64,000 nt of DNA from NCBI RefSeq assembly GCF_000227115.2, contig NC_016482.1, forward strand, positions 186,001-250,000. The letters are read 5' to 3'. Shown one piece after another: positions 52,631 to 64,000 of this stretch. Position 1 is the stretch's first letter, and the number at the start of each line of letters is the position of its first letter. The DNA is from Naumovozyma dairenensis CBS 421 (taxonomy: Eukaryota > Ascomycota > Saccharomycetes > Saccharomycetales > Saccharomycetaceae). A program made the position numbers and the translations under genes. The notes beneath the pieces were generated by a model that made no database searches, was not told the origin of the DNA, and saw nothing but the letters and a program-made list of their open reading frames with translations.

Positions 52631-54892
52631 CTATTCAAAATATTTCATATTACCGAGTTTATGCTCTTTGATGTACTCTGGGCCATACTCTTCATACTCC
52701 TTTTTAGATATTATCGTCTTCTTATAATCAGTTTCATTTTGAGCTAGTTTTGCCATACCATTCCATGCGTCAAATGTAGGGTCTGAAGTCATATTAACAT
52801 TAAATTGGGTATTCACAGGTAAGAATTCTCTGAATTCCTTAACAATTCTTTCTCTAAGTCCAGGAATTTTTGAATTGCCCCCAGTCAGCCATATATTATT
52901 TGCCATCGTCAACGATAATTCGCTTAGGTGCTTTGGTTCGGAACCAAATTTTCTCAAAAGTATAGTTTCACTTAATTCGGCAATACCCGCTTGATCTAAC
53001 CCACCCATACTTGGTTGGAAAACAATTTCGGGCACTCGTATACGTTCGACATTTAGATGAATTTGATGTTGCTGATGAATATCTTCACTATCATGAGGTC
53101 TAGGCCCTCTCAAAAACAAATGCAAAGTTGAATTTCTCCAATCATATTGAGCTTCAACAGTGTCTTCTTCAGTAAAGTTGGGATCATGTTCTAAAAGTAG
53201 TCCTTCAAGTTCAATAATTTCTTTGTATTCTTCTTCGAGAGCCTCTTCAAACGCATCCGGATTTTTCGTTATGTCATTGTATACAAACCAATCTTCATCA
53301 TTTGTACCAAACGTGTCATTTGGATCGTTGTCAATTGTGGCCTGTTGTCTGCTTCGTTTAGTTCCTGTACGTAGGTTATCTTCCGCTAGAGTTGCAAGAT
53401 TTTTCATTCTATTCTGGGCTGCTTGTGATTTACGATCTTTCATTTCATCACGCATCCTGATTTTATCTTTCCTTCTCTTCACTAAGGTATTCAACTTGGA
53501 CCTTTTATCTTTTATCCAGCCATTCAAATCAATTTTACGCCATTCAATCTCTTTTAAACGTAACTCTTCTGCTTTTTCGGCTGCTTTTTGCTTTTCCTCT
53601 CTGGCTTTTTTTCTAGCATCTTGCCCAGCCTTTAATAATCTCTGTTTCCTTTTTTCTTTTATCTGTTCTGGATCCAATTTTTCATCTGGTATTTCAAGAA
53701 GATCAAATTTTCCATCCGTGGTTTCATTATCTTGTATATTTTCAAGCATGGCATCTTCATCGTTAGCTCTTGCTCTTTTCAACGATCTTTCCAGGTTAAA
53801 AAGATATCTCTTGAAGTCATCTTCGTCATCAAACCCACTATTTTGCAGAATCGATAAGATTTTCTTTTTCGGCTGATCTTTCAAATCTTCTCTAATTTTA
53901 GAAAAATACTCGTATTCTTCCTCCTTTTCAATTAATTTTTCGATTCTTCTCTTTTTAGCTTGCTCTTGCAATCTCCTCCCACTTTCTTTTCTTTTCTCAG
54001 CCTGGATCCTCAGTTCTTCCTCAGTTTTCTGAGGTTGCAGTACTTCAGTGAATGGAGTTTCTATGACCACATCTTTTTCTTCTAATACATCTAGAGTTAA
54101 GATTTTACTGATTTCCTCATCATAATCTTGTGAGACGTAACAAAAATTCTGGTACATAGATTCATATTGATAAGAAGATAATTTCGTTGGGAAATATGGA
54201 TATTTCAGAGCTAATAAATTACTTAAATAATCTATAGCATGCCTCCCACCCCAATTGATCCGTTTCGCATCTGTTAATATACCTTGACCATCGACAATAG
54301 GAATAATATTTGTTTCTTCATGACTGCAATCGATGACCATCCCAGTAGAAGTCGCACTTCCGTTATTATTATTATAAAATGCAAATAATGAGTCAATTCC
54401 AAAAGTGGCCTTGGGTACATTATAAGTTTCAAACAATAATTGATACCAATTTGATCTTTGCGACTGTATTGTAGCTAACTTTTCAGTGATTATAATTGGA
54501 TTTTGAACACCATGATCTGGCACCACACCTAAATGATTGAACGTGTATTGTAGAATATCCTCTACGTAGTCCCAATTTGTTATGAGGGCACCATCAAATG
54601 GTGATTTCATTTGAGATCTGATTGTTTGATCTAATGAACAATCATTACCGGTGAAAGTGAAAGTCTTGTTTATTTTACGATCTCTATATCTAGTCAACTT
54701 CGTTGGGAAAATATGAGATGGCCTGGCTTCATTGGTATACCCTGCCCTTACAGTAGAAGATCCAAAATCTATGGCAATAGGAATTTCCGGGTTATAATTA
54801 GATTTATCATTAAACGCTTCTGGTTGATCCGTCAATGGCGGATCATCAATCACCGTAACTTTTAAAGGTTGTAATGAATCGTCTCTTGACAT
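52631..54892 (-). CDS. ARP5: Actin-related protein Arp5 of the INO80 complex
   Basis: Arp5 works with Ies6 in the INO80 chromatin remodeller to couple ATP hydrolysis to nucleosome sliding. The 753-residue protein starts its actin fold with IPIAIDFGSSTVRAGYTNEARP (34-55). A very charged insertion of about 260 residues (near 295-560, Lys/Glu coiled coil) splits the fold, as in all Arp5. The fold resumes with VPEIVFQPSMGGLDQAGIAEL, IWLTGGNSKIPGLRERI and DAWNGMAKLA. This matches S. cerevisiae Arp5 (YNL059C), and the position after NOP2 is conserved. Confidence 0.96.
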   Translation of the reverse strand: MSRDDSLQPLKVTVIDDPPLTDQPEAFNDKSNYNPEIPIAIDFGSSTVRAGYTNEARPSHIFPTKLTRYRDRKINKTFTFTGNDCSLDQTIRSQMKSPFDGALITNWDYVEDILQYTFNHLGVVPDHGVQNPIIITEKLATIQSQRSNWYQLLFETYNVPKATFGIDSLFAFYNNNNGSATSTGMVIDCSHEETNIIPIVDGQGILTDAKRINWGGRHAIDYLSNLLALKYPYFPTKLSSYQYESMYQNFCYVSQDYDEEISKILTLDVLEEKDVVIETPFTEVLQPQKTEEELRIQAEKRKESGRRLQEQAKKRRIEKLIEKEEEYEYFSKIREDLKDQPKKKILSILQNSGFDDEDDFKRYLFNLERSLKRARANDEDAMLENIQDNETTDGKFDLLEIPDEKLDPEQIKEKRKQRLLKAGQDARKKAREEKQKAAEKAEELRLKEIEWRKIDLNGWIKDKRSKLNTLVKRRKDKIRMRDEMKDRKSQAAQNRMKNLATLAEDNLRTGTKRSRQQATIDNDPNDTFGTNDEDWFVYNDITKNPDAFEEALEEEYKEIIELEGLLLEHDPNFTEEDTVEAQYDWRNSTLHLFLRGPRPHDSEDIHQQHQIHLNVERIRVPEIVFQPSMGGLDQAGIAELSETILLRKFGSEPKHLSELSLTMANNIWLTGGNSKIPGLRERIVKEFREFLPVNTQFNVNMTSDPTFDAWNGMAKLAQNETDYKKTIISKKEYEEYGPEYIKEHKLGNMKYFE

Positions 54893-55302
54893 AGCTTTAT
54901 AGATGAGTATGTGTTCAAATAGTCCTCCTATTTCGACTTGAATCAGCTGAATAAAATGTTATACTAGTATTTTTTTCGAATATATTTTCTAACTCTTATT
55001 TGGCAATTGAGCAAGAGATAAATTTTAGTTCCCGAACGAGACGCTTATTTCATTTTCTTAATCTTTCATTTTATTGAAAACAATATGCTAACTAAAGCCA
55101 TGTGAGAAAAAGCGACGCTCTTATAAGGAACCTATTTATAATAGAGACTATCGTTAGAGCAGATATATATAAATTATAGATCGAAGGGTAATTTTTACTC
55201 TGTTATTTTAGATTGTTGAAGTAATATGTAATGTTATTTAAACCTATAAGTTATTGTTGCGAATATAAAAGTCATCAGAAAGTATCATATTTTTGTTTTC
55301 AA
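54893..55302. other. ARP5 upstream spacer
   Basis: This 410-bp spacer lies between ARP5 and the next minus-strand gene. No gene or clear motif is seen. Confidence 0.5.
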
Positions 55303-56547
55303 TTATTCTCCTTTTAGAAGATCGTCTAGGTACGTGGATGGTGTCTTCTGATGGCGTCCGTTTTTCTTTGTTGGTGTTGATTCTAAACTGGCAGGTACAA
55401 CCTCATCAATAAGTTGTTCGTTATTATTATTATTATTCTGATGGTTACTCTGGTTATTGTGATAACTCGGAGATGATAGCAAAGTAGTTGTAGAGATCAT
55501 CCCAAGAGAAGATTTATTTCTCTTATGGTAACCTTCCCTTATTGGTGATTTCTTCATTTTCCTTTCTGGAGAGGCTGCTCTTTGTGGTTGACGTAAACTG
55601 TAATTATTTGAATCATCAAGATCGCTATCAGAGATTAAAGAAGTATTTGAATAATTATGATCATTAAACGGATTAGTGGAAACACCTAAAAATGCTCTTG
55701 CATTATTATTACTAGGTTGATGTAGTTCTTCATTGTTATTTGGTTGGAGAATTTCTAAGGTAGGAGATATGAATAAAGATTTTCTATTTATATTGAACGT
55801 CGGTTCATGATGGATAGGATTGTATCTAGTTTGTATTTTGCTATGAAAATTATCGGTATCATGATCCTCTCCTTTATCATATATAAATGCTTCAAGATCA
55901 TGATTTTCTTCCTGGTCATCATTTGAGTTTGATCTGGATGATAATAACAAACTCAAGGTTGATTTTTTAAAATTTTCTTTCCCATGAGCAAGTTCTGAAT
56001 TAGTAACTTTTTCCTCCACATCATTATCGGTCGAGGACGATGGATATCTATATGTATTATTTTCCCTATCATCAGATATATGATAAATATCGTTAAAGAG
56101 GTTCCTATTCCCTAGATCGTAACGATCATATCTAGCGTTTTTATTGGATTTGATTGTTGCAAGAAGCCTCCAAACTATCATAGTTAAAAATATAGCACCA
56201 ATTATGGCACCTACCGCGATAAAAACTGTGCCATCCAGTCTTGTATCTCTTCCAGTAATATAAGGGTTCCCCTCAGATGATGGAGGTAAGATTATAGGGG
56301 TGGTGGTAACGGTAGTTGTAGCTGAAGATGAAGATGAAGATGAAGTCGGATCAGAGGTTGTTGTTAGGGATGGTAGGCTAGGTAACTTAATTGTTGAAGA
56401 TAACAATCCAATAGTTTTTGCCGAAGTAGTCGTTGCTTTGGAAAAAGAGGAAGTAGTCGTTGGTTTTCCTGTTGAACTGGTTGTTGTAGCAGTTGTAGTA
56501 ACCAACTTTGGCAACGCTCGGACATGAAGGTTTTGAACTAATGACAT
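55303..56547 (-). CDS. Single-pass membrane protein of the YNL058C/PRM5 family
   Basis: This 414-residue protein has a Thr/Ser-rich extracellular part (about 18-95), one transmembrane helix (106-130, GTVFIAVGAIIGAIFLTMIVWRLL) and a long Asn/Ser-rich cytosolic tail ending STYLDDLLKGE. The layout, and the position between ARP5 and OCA2, match S. cerevisiae YNL058C. Its duplicate in S. cerevisiae is PRM5, a cell-wall-stress and pheromone-induced gene. Molecular function is unknown. The lack of an N-terminal signal peptide is usual for this family, in which the transmembrane segment acts as anchor. I did not see clear Rlm1 or Ste12 sites upstream. Confidence 0.85.
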   Translation of the reverse strand: MSLVQNLHVRALPKLVTTTATTTSSTGKPTTTSSFSKATTTSAKTIGLLSSTIKLPSLPSLTTTSDPTSSSSSSSATTTVTTTPIILPPSSEGNPYITGRDTRLDGTVFIAVGAIIGAIFLTMIVWRLLATIKSNKNARYDRYDLGNRNLFNDIYHISDDRENNTYRYPSSSTDNDVEEKVTNSELAHGKENFKKSTLSLLLSSRSNSNDDQEENHDLEAFIYDKGEDHDTDNFHSKIQTRYNPIHHEPTFNINRKSLFISPTLEILQPNNNEELHQPSNNNARAFLGVSTNPFNDHNYSNTSLISDSDLDDSNNYSLRQPQRAASPERKMKKSPIREGYHKRNKSSLGMISTTTLLSSPSYHNNQSNHQNNNNNNEQLIDEVVPASLESTPTKKNGRHQKTPSTYLDDLLKGE

Positions 56548-57906
56548 TTTTTGGTAATATAATCGACTATAACGTTTTAGAGTTAGTGAGTTAATTACTT
56601 AAAGTAGTCTATGGTTTTATCAAGCTTTTCAGTGCTTTCTAACTCTGATAAGGCTTTCATGAACCTGGATTTAAAGAGACCATTTCTGCCAAAAGTGGCA
56701 GTATTGACTTCTATTTACCATTTTCCTCTTGTGGTAAAGTAAGTGGTATTTCCTGTCGCCGTGACGTTGCTTCTCGAAGCGCTGATCAAATTTTTGACAT
56801 ACATACGTACAATAATCATTGTACGTAAGACATTCAAAGCCTATCGAGCAAGGGAAGAATCAATAATAAGTCTATGATCGAAGGAATGTACCTTGCATTA
56901 AGTAGATATATTAAAGTATTTAATTAACGTGAATATCAGAATGAGAACATTTCAAAAAAGCACGACGATCATTTCGGACTCTCTTTCATGATAAGCTACT
57001 TATGAAATTGCCTCTTCTCGTTGGGACTGTAACCTTCAAACTAATCTTACTCAATGGATCTAGGGGCATATGAGTTTATCTAAAAATATAATTTTCAAAT
57101 GGTATGACACCTTTTTTGTTGTCCTTGGTTCGTTTCCATTGTTGGGATCTGTACTTAGTAATTGACTGCAATGCTTTGCTGGAATAGAAGTTGAGAAGAT
57201 GGTACAGAATTTCTTCGAGAAAGTTTTTCGCAATATGCTTTGTAGAGTTAAAAACTAAGAGCAAATATAGGAAGCAATAATTGTAATATCAACGATGCCA
57301 ACACAAGACAAGTGTGGAGAACATTTTCTACGGAAAGTATAGGCCCGCAATCTTCCTTACTACACTTTTTCCAGTAAAAAAAAATGGTAAAGGCAGGAAT
57401 AGGACCTATGGTATACTGTCTAGTCATACTATCAAGGTGGTAAGGAATAAGTTTTGCTATCACCACCCAATTAAAAAACAGAACTGTTAACCTAACCGTG
57501 GAGGGAAAGAATACCGTGATGGAAGACCGTGGCATATAAGGTCTCGGTAACCTATGAAAATTTGTAAGATTAAAATCCTTTATTAAACATCCTCTTGGTA
57601 CACCTTTATAACCTAATAAAATTCGAGAACGTACACTGCGTCTGTCACAAAAAATCGCTTCCCCCGATTGTCAGTGACGCGACTCCTTTGTGATGGCGCG
57701 GATGGAAGAAGTTCTCTGATAATACTGCTAACCTACCGACTTGCAACAATTCTATAACAGTGTGACTTCAAGAGCATCGATTAGCAAACATTGCAGAGCT
57801 TCAAAGCTACTTTATTCATTCAATTAATCTTATAGGATGCCAGCAAACTGTTATTTAGTTAATAGGATACGACTCACGAGTCGGAGAGATTAAAAACAAC
57901 TAGAAA
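56548..57906. other. YNL058C-like/OCA2 divergent intergenic region
   Basis: This 1.36-kb region has no gene I can support. A 95-codon minus-strand frame at 57248-57535 starts with ATG and is hydrophobic, but has no recognisable relatives. Confidence 0.5.
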
Positions 57907-58458
57907 ATGACCAGAATCACAAATTATATACCGCCTCTGAACTTTTCACCAGTAGTAAGCACAGATGTCTCACTTTATAGATCGGGATACCCAATGCCAT
58001 TAAATTATCAATTTATCAAGGATCAACTGAATCTGAAAACGATCATATATATCGGAGACAAGGAACCAATTTCTCCAGAATATTCTGATTTTTTGGAAAG
58101 GGAAAATATTAGTTACTATCATGTATATATGGATTCATGCCGCGATAAAGATATACAAAAGGGAATGGACCAGGTATTGAAATTAGTTTTAGATGTTGAT
58201 AATTACCCCATCTTAATGCATTCCAATAAGGGGAAGCATAGGGTTGGCGTGGTAGTTGGGATCATACGAAAGTTACTTCAAGGTTGGTCCATTGCTGGGA
58301 TATATCAAGAGTATGGAATATTCTCCGGTGGATTGAAAGGTGATGCGGATTTAGAGTTCATTACAATGTTTGCAACTGATTTGACTGTTCGCAATGAGAA
58401 AATTCCTGGATTCGCCAAACTATGTTTAATACAAAACTCAAATGAAAAAAAGGTGTAA
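57907..58458 (+). CDS. OCA2: Oca2, Siw14-like phosphatase-fold protein
   Basis: Oca2 belongs to the atypical dual-specificity phosphatase family with Siw14 and Oca1, acting in an Oca complex linked to inositol pyrophosphate signalling and TORC1. The 183-residue protein matches S. cerevisiae Oca2 (YNL056W): IPPLNFSPVVSTDVSLYRSGYPMPLNY, then LKTIIYIGDKE. The active-site loop reads HSNKGKHRVG (105-114), where the usual catalytic Cys of HCxxxxxR is Ser106, so this member is probably inactive, as is its S. cerevisiae orthologue. GIYQEYGIFSGG and PGFAKLCL close the domain. In S. cerevisiae POR1 lies between OCA2 and VAC7; it is absent here. Confidence 0.95.
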   Translation: MTRITNYIPPLNFSPVVSTDVSLYRSGYPMPLNYQFIKDQLNLKTIIYIGDKEPISPEYSDFLERENISYYHVYMDSCRDKDIQKGMDQVLKLVLDVDNYPILMHSNKGKHRVGVVVGIIRKLLQGWSIAGIYQEYGIFSGGLKGDADLEFITMFATDLTVRNEKIPGFAKLCLIQNSNEKKV

Positions 58459-60139
58459 TTACTTCTAAAATAATATCTATTATTATGAGGTCATTTACGG
58501 ACAAGATGTTAAAGGGAAAGAAAGGATGTACTTAGGTACAAATTTAACGGTCTAATTCAGAACGACTTTTATACTATTCGTCATTCTATACCTTAAAAAT
58601 CAGCTATTGGCAAAATTGGACTTCTTCTCCAAGTACATTATATACCGTATGAAAGGATAGACATGTAATTTAAGGTTAGCCTGGCAATTTAATTCCCTTC
58701 TTCTATTTTAACCTATCTTGGGGATACCTCGATAACATAACGGAACCATATGTTATGACAGTACGAATTAAAATGACGATGAAGATAATACAACGGTATG
58801 CTTGGAGCCCAAGACAAAAAATGGCGTGAATATGTTTACAGCAGTTCCAGCGTTGGCAGTTATTCCCAACTTTCTTACTAAATAGCCATCCTTTGATTAA
58901 ATATTGGCGCTATCTATCCTTCTTGAAATTTTCTCGAGTACGGAATAGCAGCCAAATATTCTTTATCGTTATGTGCACTAGTCGATGGTCGAACGTGATG
59001 AAGGTAAATTTAAAAGGGATAACATATAGATATAGCATCGTTTTTGGCAAGTTAGGATGTTAGTATACGATTTAAGTTTTGTTTATAGCGCTATAATGGT
59101 TATTTTTTTTGTGATGGTTTTCTTGTGCGCTTCTTTCCAACTTTATTACGTGTATCAAAACATATGAAAGAGAGAAATGTAGTGATGAAGGTACATATTC
59201 GTATTTAACTCGGTAAGCTGCTGAAGATTTACCGCTCCCATTTCTGCTTCAATATATTCTACGTAGTTTATTCAGTTTCCTTACCAGCCAAAATCCTTTC
59301 TTTCACGATAAAGTTTTTAGTAGTTCCTTGTACTGAATAAGAAACCTTATTGTATGTGGTTGAAAGTTGTTCAGATTTAATTTGATTCCTTAGTTTTCAC
59401 AGATAGATTACTTCTTTCCTTGAGGGAGAGGTAATTAAGCAGGATGTAGAAGTTGATATATGGAACAAAGCCTTCAACTGGGAAGCTCACTATGAGTTGA
59501 GGGAGAAAAATATATCAGATCGCGTCTGTGTTGTCCAAGGGATATGTAGAGCAAACAACAAGGAAAAAATATTTTTGAGGGAAGAAAGTGTTTTATTATT
59601 AAGTTAATATGTCCCTTTACACCTCTATGAGTATAGGTAAAAACAAAAACGGTAGCTTACCTGCCGTTCTCGTCTTTTTATCATAATAAACTATCTATTG
59701 CTTTTTGAATTATTGGTTTTTGTGACACAACTTCTGTTCCTCTCTTGAATACAAACTAAGGTTTGGTTCTTTCAATAATGGTTTCAGCCCTATCTTTGTA
59801 GAGACCCTATTCTCTAGGGTTGCACTTTATGAATAAGGAAATTCAACACGAAGAACTGTTTAAAATACCATCATGTCCATAAAAGCTGGCACATTTTGAG
59901 CAAGACTTCTTTGTTGGATGGTTTCATAGATGGTTGAATTTGCAACAACTATTCCTTCTATATTCAACCACATCTTACCTCTCAAGCAAGGCGATTACAC
60001 TGAAGAAGATTTCTTGCTAATAATTCAATTACGGAGCAGAAAAGCAACACATAATCATTGAAAAACACATAGTCAGTTAATTAGTGTCTTTCTTGCCTGT
60101 TGGTTAATGTATTGAACTATATCTCTTTCTTCGCATACT
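58459..60139. other. OCA2/VAC7 intergenic region
   Basis: There is no gene in these 1.7 kb, and POR1, present here in S. cerevisiae, is missing. A CTAGGGTT near 59814 and a GTATGT at 59352 without a matching TACTAAC are the only motifs noted. Confidence 0.5.
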
Positions 60140-61986
60140 ATGAATGCAGACGATTTAAAATTTACTGTTGAAACAGAAACAGTAGAAACTCCAGCTTTGG
60201 ATCTTCCGATTCCCCTCAATAATAATCCGTCGACTCTTCTTCTATCCAACAAAAATGAGCAACAACAACAGCAGCAGCAGCAACAGCAGCAACCGCAGCA
60301 GTCAGTGCATCGGGAACTTTCTCATACCGAAATATTGAATAATAGCCATAAAAATAACTCGAGTCCATCATCTAAGGTCAGGCCGGAAATTGTGTCTAGT
60401 ACTCAACAAATGCAGCGACCATCACCTCTAAGTAACATTATTATAGATGGTTCTACTCATGATAATATAGACTCCTTAATGAGATCATCGTCGACCATTG
60501 GGCGTAGTAGTGAACGGGTCCATGTAGATAATGACACTAACATCAATAACAAGAGCCTCAAAAACAGGGAATTTACAGATGAAATTCGTGAACCAAATCA
60601 TTTAATTGATAATAATCCGTTATCATCTCATCTAAGTCATCAGCCCCTAAAAAACAAGAAAAGCTCATTGCTAGTTGGATCGTCTTACGGTCTTCCCAGT
60701 ATGACAACAGATATCTCCAGGATCGACTCGACTAAAGGAACGTTGGGAAATAATGCCAAACCCAGAGCCCCAATGGCTGAAATTCACAATTCTGGTAATG
60801 ACAGAAATACTAATAATGCAATTCGTGAAAACCATACTTCATTATCCAATGCTAATCTGATATCGAGATCAGAGTCTGTGACGTCAATGTCACAACCGAA
60901 CAAACTTACGGCAAGTCTTTTACCTGAGAAATCATCTATCCATAGTGGTCCCAATTCCAATGCCATGGGCACCAAAATTGTTAGCAGCGCCAAAATTATT
61001 GATAGGCCATCATTACCGTTAAGGAATTCGAGAGAGTTACTATTATCTGCTACTGTTAAAGCAGATGGTTCAGACCATTCTTCCCTAGCAATTGACAATG
61101 GTGTTCGTCATGAAGCATCAATTACTGCCGGATCAGAAATAAAACTCAAAAAGGATACTGATAACTTAGGTAGTGTTTCAATAAGAAAAACTGTTTCACA
61201 AGATAAGGGAATTGAACCAAATGAAATAATAGAAACACAACAACACGATGTATCACAAAAACCAACTAAGACCGACTTCTTTGCCGCAAAATTGGCATCT
61301 GCAGTTGGAGATAACGAGGTAAGCGATTCAGAAGAAACCTTCGTTTATGAATCAGCAGCAAATTCCACGAAGAATGCAATTTTCCCCAATAGCAACGGTG
61401 AACTTCTAGCACATCAACAACAACAACAAGTTTCGGAAAATAGATCACATGGTATAACTCCAAAGATGAGTGTTCCGATATTGAATAATAATAAAAAATT
61501 ACTCAGTAGGTTGAAAAATACAAGGCACATAAGTACAGGTGGGATACCGACAACTTCACTGGCTGCATTGGCTCCTCTTAATGCTCAAAATGTTGAATAC
61601 GATCATAGTGGGATAGTTCAAGCACAACCTCATTCTGTACTACAAAATCCACTTAAAGCAGGTGCAAACAGTAACAATCAAGATGACTTGGAAAGTTTTA
61701 CTTCTTATGAAAGACAACAACAACAGACCAACAGAACAAAAATTGATCGGCAATCTATTAATTCATATAATCTAGAACAACAACAGTTGCTGGAGAGGTC
61801 ACCTAATAGAAGGTTGAATGGCTCCGTGTCGACAACTGATGGTCTTGTAATGCCATCATCTTCATTTCTACCTCAAGCAACAGGTATGATCTCTTCACCT
61901 TCAATCCCGAGGAGGAATATGAATGGCAACACTAACAACAATTATAGCATGAATAACATTAATAATAGCGATAACACTAATACAAC

Positions 61987-62021
<35 letters not shown>

Positions 62022-63814
62022 TTCAAAGCAAAACTTATGGGACGTCCATGAATGCAACGTTATCTAATCCAACCCAAAGAAAAAGTTCAATTACAAGACA
62101 TACAGCTAATTTACCTAAGCAACAAGAAGGAATAAGTGCCTCTGGTAGTAAAAGGAAATTAAGAACTACCGTTTCGAAGATTTTTGATGCAGATGGAGCT
62201 CCTCCGTTGAGACGATATTCTGGTGTTCCAGATAACGTTAATTTAGAAGATTACATCGAACAATCAGATGAGTACCATATACCTAATAGTATCAAGATGA
62301 ACAGTTACATCGCTCCAAAAGGTACACAGATAGGACAAGATGAATATAGAAGAAGTAGCACTCATACATATACGTCCGACTATGATTATAATAATAACAT
62401 TAAGCCTTCCAATAACATGAATGCTAATTCTAATGGGAATGGTAATTTCTTTAACGAGCCTGGTGCTATCAAAGAGGAGAATGAAGAAGACTTATCTATT
62501 AATAGTAATAAGAAGGAAAGTATGAACTTCAATCATCCTAACAACAACTCTAATTTAGAGCAAATGCTTGACGATGATGATGAAATGGTACCTGATGATG
62601 ATCGGTCAATGTTTTATTACAGCCATAGAGATGACTTGGAAGCCCGTCCGCATATTGCAGACTATCGGAATGATTTTGTTGATGATGAAGAAGACGTAGG
62701 TGAAGACCATGATCCCTTATCCCATAACAATCATGTCAATAATCAAAACCATCCATTGTATTATGATAATGGTTATACTACGGAGATCAACAATGGCAGA
62801 AGATCTTTTAAACATACTTCTTATTATGACCCCACGTTGTCTCCTACGTTTTTCCAACATCAACAGCTACCGCAACAGCATAATCTGACATTAACGGGTG
62901 CTCAATCACAACATAATGCTGGATTTCTTGCAACCCATCCGCAACAACAACAACAACAGCTGCAACCAAATATTAATGAGAATACACCATTACGGCCTAA
63001 AAATAGGCCGGCGAGGAATGGCTTTAGTTATTCGCCACATAATTTTAATACAAAGAAATCGTCGTGGTCCAAAATTAAGAATTGTGTTTATTTCACATTT
63101 GTGGTGATTTCATTACTAACTGTTGGATTTATACTTGGATTCTTATTAGCTACAAACAAAGAATTACAAGGTATTGATATAGTGGTAATGGATAATATCA
63201 TTAGTAGTTCAGATGAATTAGTATTTGATGTTACTGTAAGTGCATTTAATCCTGGATTTTTTTCAATTACCATTAGAGATATTGATATAGATGTCTTTGC
63301 AAGAAGTTCATTCATCAATAAAGAATATTACGTTGATGGTAAATCTAGTGGGAATAATAATAAAAATATGGAGACAACTATCTTATTGGGGACAATTTAT
63401 TCATTAGAGACACCATTACAATTCCAAGGTGGATTTTTCAATAGGAACTATGATGTTTCGAGGTCAAGTATTAAGATATTGCATCCTGGTTCTAATGACG
63501 CAAAACATAACGGTGGCAGTGGCGGGAATGATGAAGACGATAATGATGATAGGGACAAACAAGGTGCTAAGCAAGAGAAAGGGCTCAGTATATCGAGGAA
63601 TGGATGGTTCGCAGGAGGTGATGATAACGATGATGATCATGATGACCATGATGATTCTAAGAAGTGGAAGACATTGATACAACATGATTATGAGTTAATT
63701 ATACGTGGTAATATGAAATATAGGATTCCGTTCTTTAATAACGAGAAATCAGTTGCCGTGCAAAAGAGTGAAGAAGTCCCCTTAAAGACGAAGAGGATGG
63801 GAATGCAAACGTAA
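60140..63814 (+). CDS. VAC7: Vac7, activator of the PI3P 5-kinase Fab1
   Basis: Vac7 is a vacuolar membrane protein that activates Fab1, controlling PI(3,5)P2 levels and vacuole size. The 1224-residue protein has a very long disordered cytosolic part with poly-Gln (about 41-53) and poly-Asn (about 615-628) runs. Conserved patches include KRKLRTTVSKIFDADGAPPLRRYSG and LEDYIEQSDEYHIPNS. One transmembrane helix lies at about 983-1006 (VYFTFVVISLLTVGFILGFLL), followed by a lumenal domain of the LEA-2 type with LVFDVTVSAFNPGFFSITIRD. The order OCA2-VAC7 fits S. cerevisiae YNL056W-YNL054W. An Asp/Asn/His-rich stretch in the lumenal domain seems lineage-specific. Confidence 0.94.
61987..62022 (+). 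repeat. AAT trinucleotide run in VAC7
   Basis: About twelve AAT/ATA-phase units encode poly-Asn. Similar AAT and CAA/CAG runs occur elsewhere in this gene (60258-60300, poly-Gln) and in RRN11 (17197-17217). Confidence 0.85.
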
Positions 63815-64000
63815 TTGAGAGGATGGATATATAGGTCATTATTACGGATGGCCTATCGATTACATATAAAAGGGCGATTAGCTAATCAGTTGATTCTACG
63901 AGGTATTACACTATTTACAACTAGAGTAGTCTGATTTCTATTTAGGATATATTTATTAGTCTAGTCTACCGTCCTACCTTCGATTAATATGTACCTATCA

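Noticed and set aside
57248..57535. 95-codon minus-strand frame upstream of OCA2
   Set aside because: It has an ATG and looks hydrophobic, but no motif, neighbour or family supports it.

Overview
The window looks like nuclear DNA from a budding yeast of the Saccharomycetaceae that diverged after the whole-genome duplication. A Naumovozyma- or Kazachstania-like genome is my best guess, but the species cannot be fixed from this sequence alone. The reasons are an AT-rich, compact genome with almost no coding introns, close full-length orthologues of S. cerevisiae genes in recognisable short synteny blocks, many Asn/Gln/Asp runs (AAT, CAA, GAT repeats), and yeast promoter motifs (PAC, RRPE, MCB, PRE, HSE). 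I saw no transposon, tRNA, CRISPR-like array or point centromere.

Layout. 1-2084 has no gene. 2085-3209 is a membrane-anchored pirin. 3925-7173 carries YPT7 (Rab7 GTPase) and RRP6 (nuclear exosome RNase) tail to tail. 7625-12958 is the conserved NPR2-CIN8 pair (TORC1 regulator; kinesin-5). HSP60 (13644) and RRN11 (17085, RNA polymerase I core factor) follow, then a Zn2Cys6 transcription factor (19081), a GRE2-type reductase (21939) and a PLB1-TAF4 pair (25004-28217). 29501-37117 holds a MIY1-like deubiquitinase, PRM3, RSA1 and NAB3; relative to S. cerevisiae the first three are inverted as a block. 39102-48144 holds a SUN-family cell-wall gene (SIM1/SUN4), POG1, a QDR/AQR1 drug-proton antiporter and YDJ1. 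From there a long block matches S. cerevisiae chromosome XIV: GCD10, NOP2, ARP5, a YNL058C/PRM5 relative, OCA2 and VAC7.

Most genes are housekeeping: membrane traffic and vacuole (YPT7, VAC7), nutrient signalling (NPR2), RNA processing and ribosome assembly (RRP6, NAB3, RSA1, NOP2, GCD10, RRN11), chaperones (HSP60, YDJ1), transcription and chromatin (TAF4, ARP5, POG1) and cell surface (PLB1, SIM1/SUN4). Several apparent long reading frames begin at GTG or TTG, so I moved those starts to the first suitable ATG (RRP6, NPR2, the Zn-cluster gene, YDJ1).

The most notable points are: (1) a likely intron in the 5' leader of the SUN gene, with three Ssd1-type motifs in the exon before it and one just after it; (2) broken reading frames in three consecutive conserved genes, MIY1, PRM3 and NAB3, including a CaaX box and a transmembrane tail hidden in other frames; (3) a pirin with two possible start codons that would give membrane and soluble forms; (4) dense ACCCTA/TAGGGT clusters upstream of YPT7 and HSP60. 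I did not find a convincing wholly new system.
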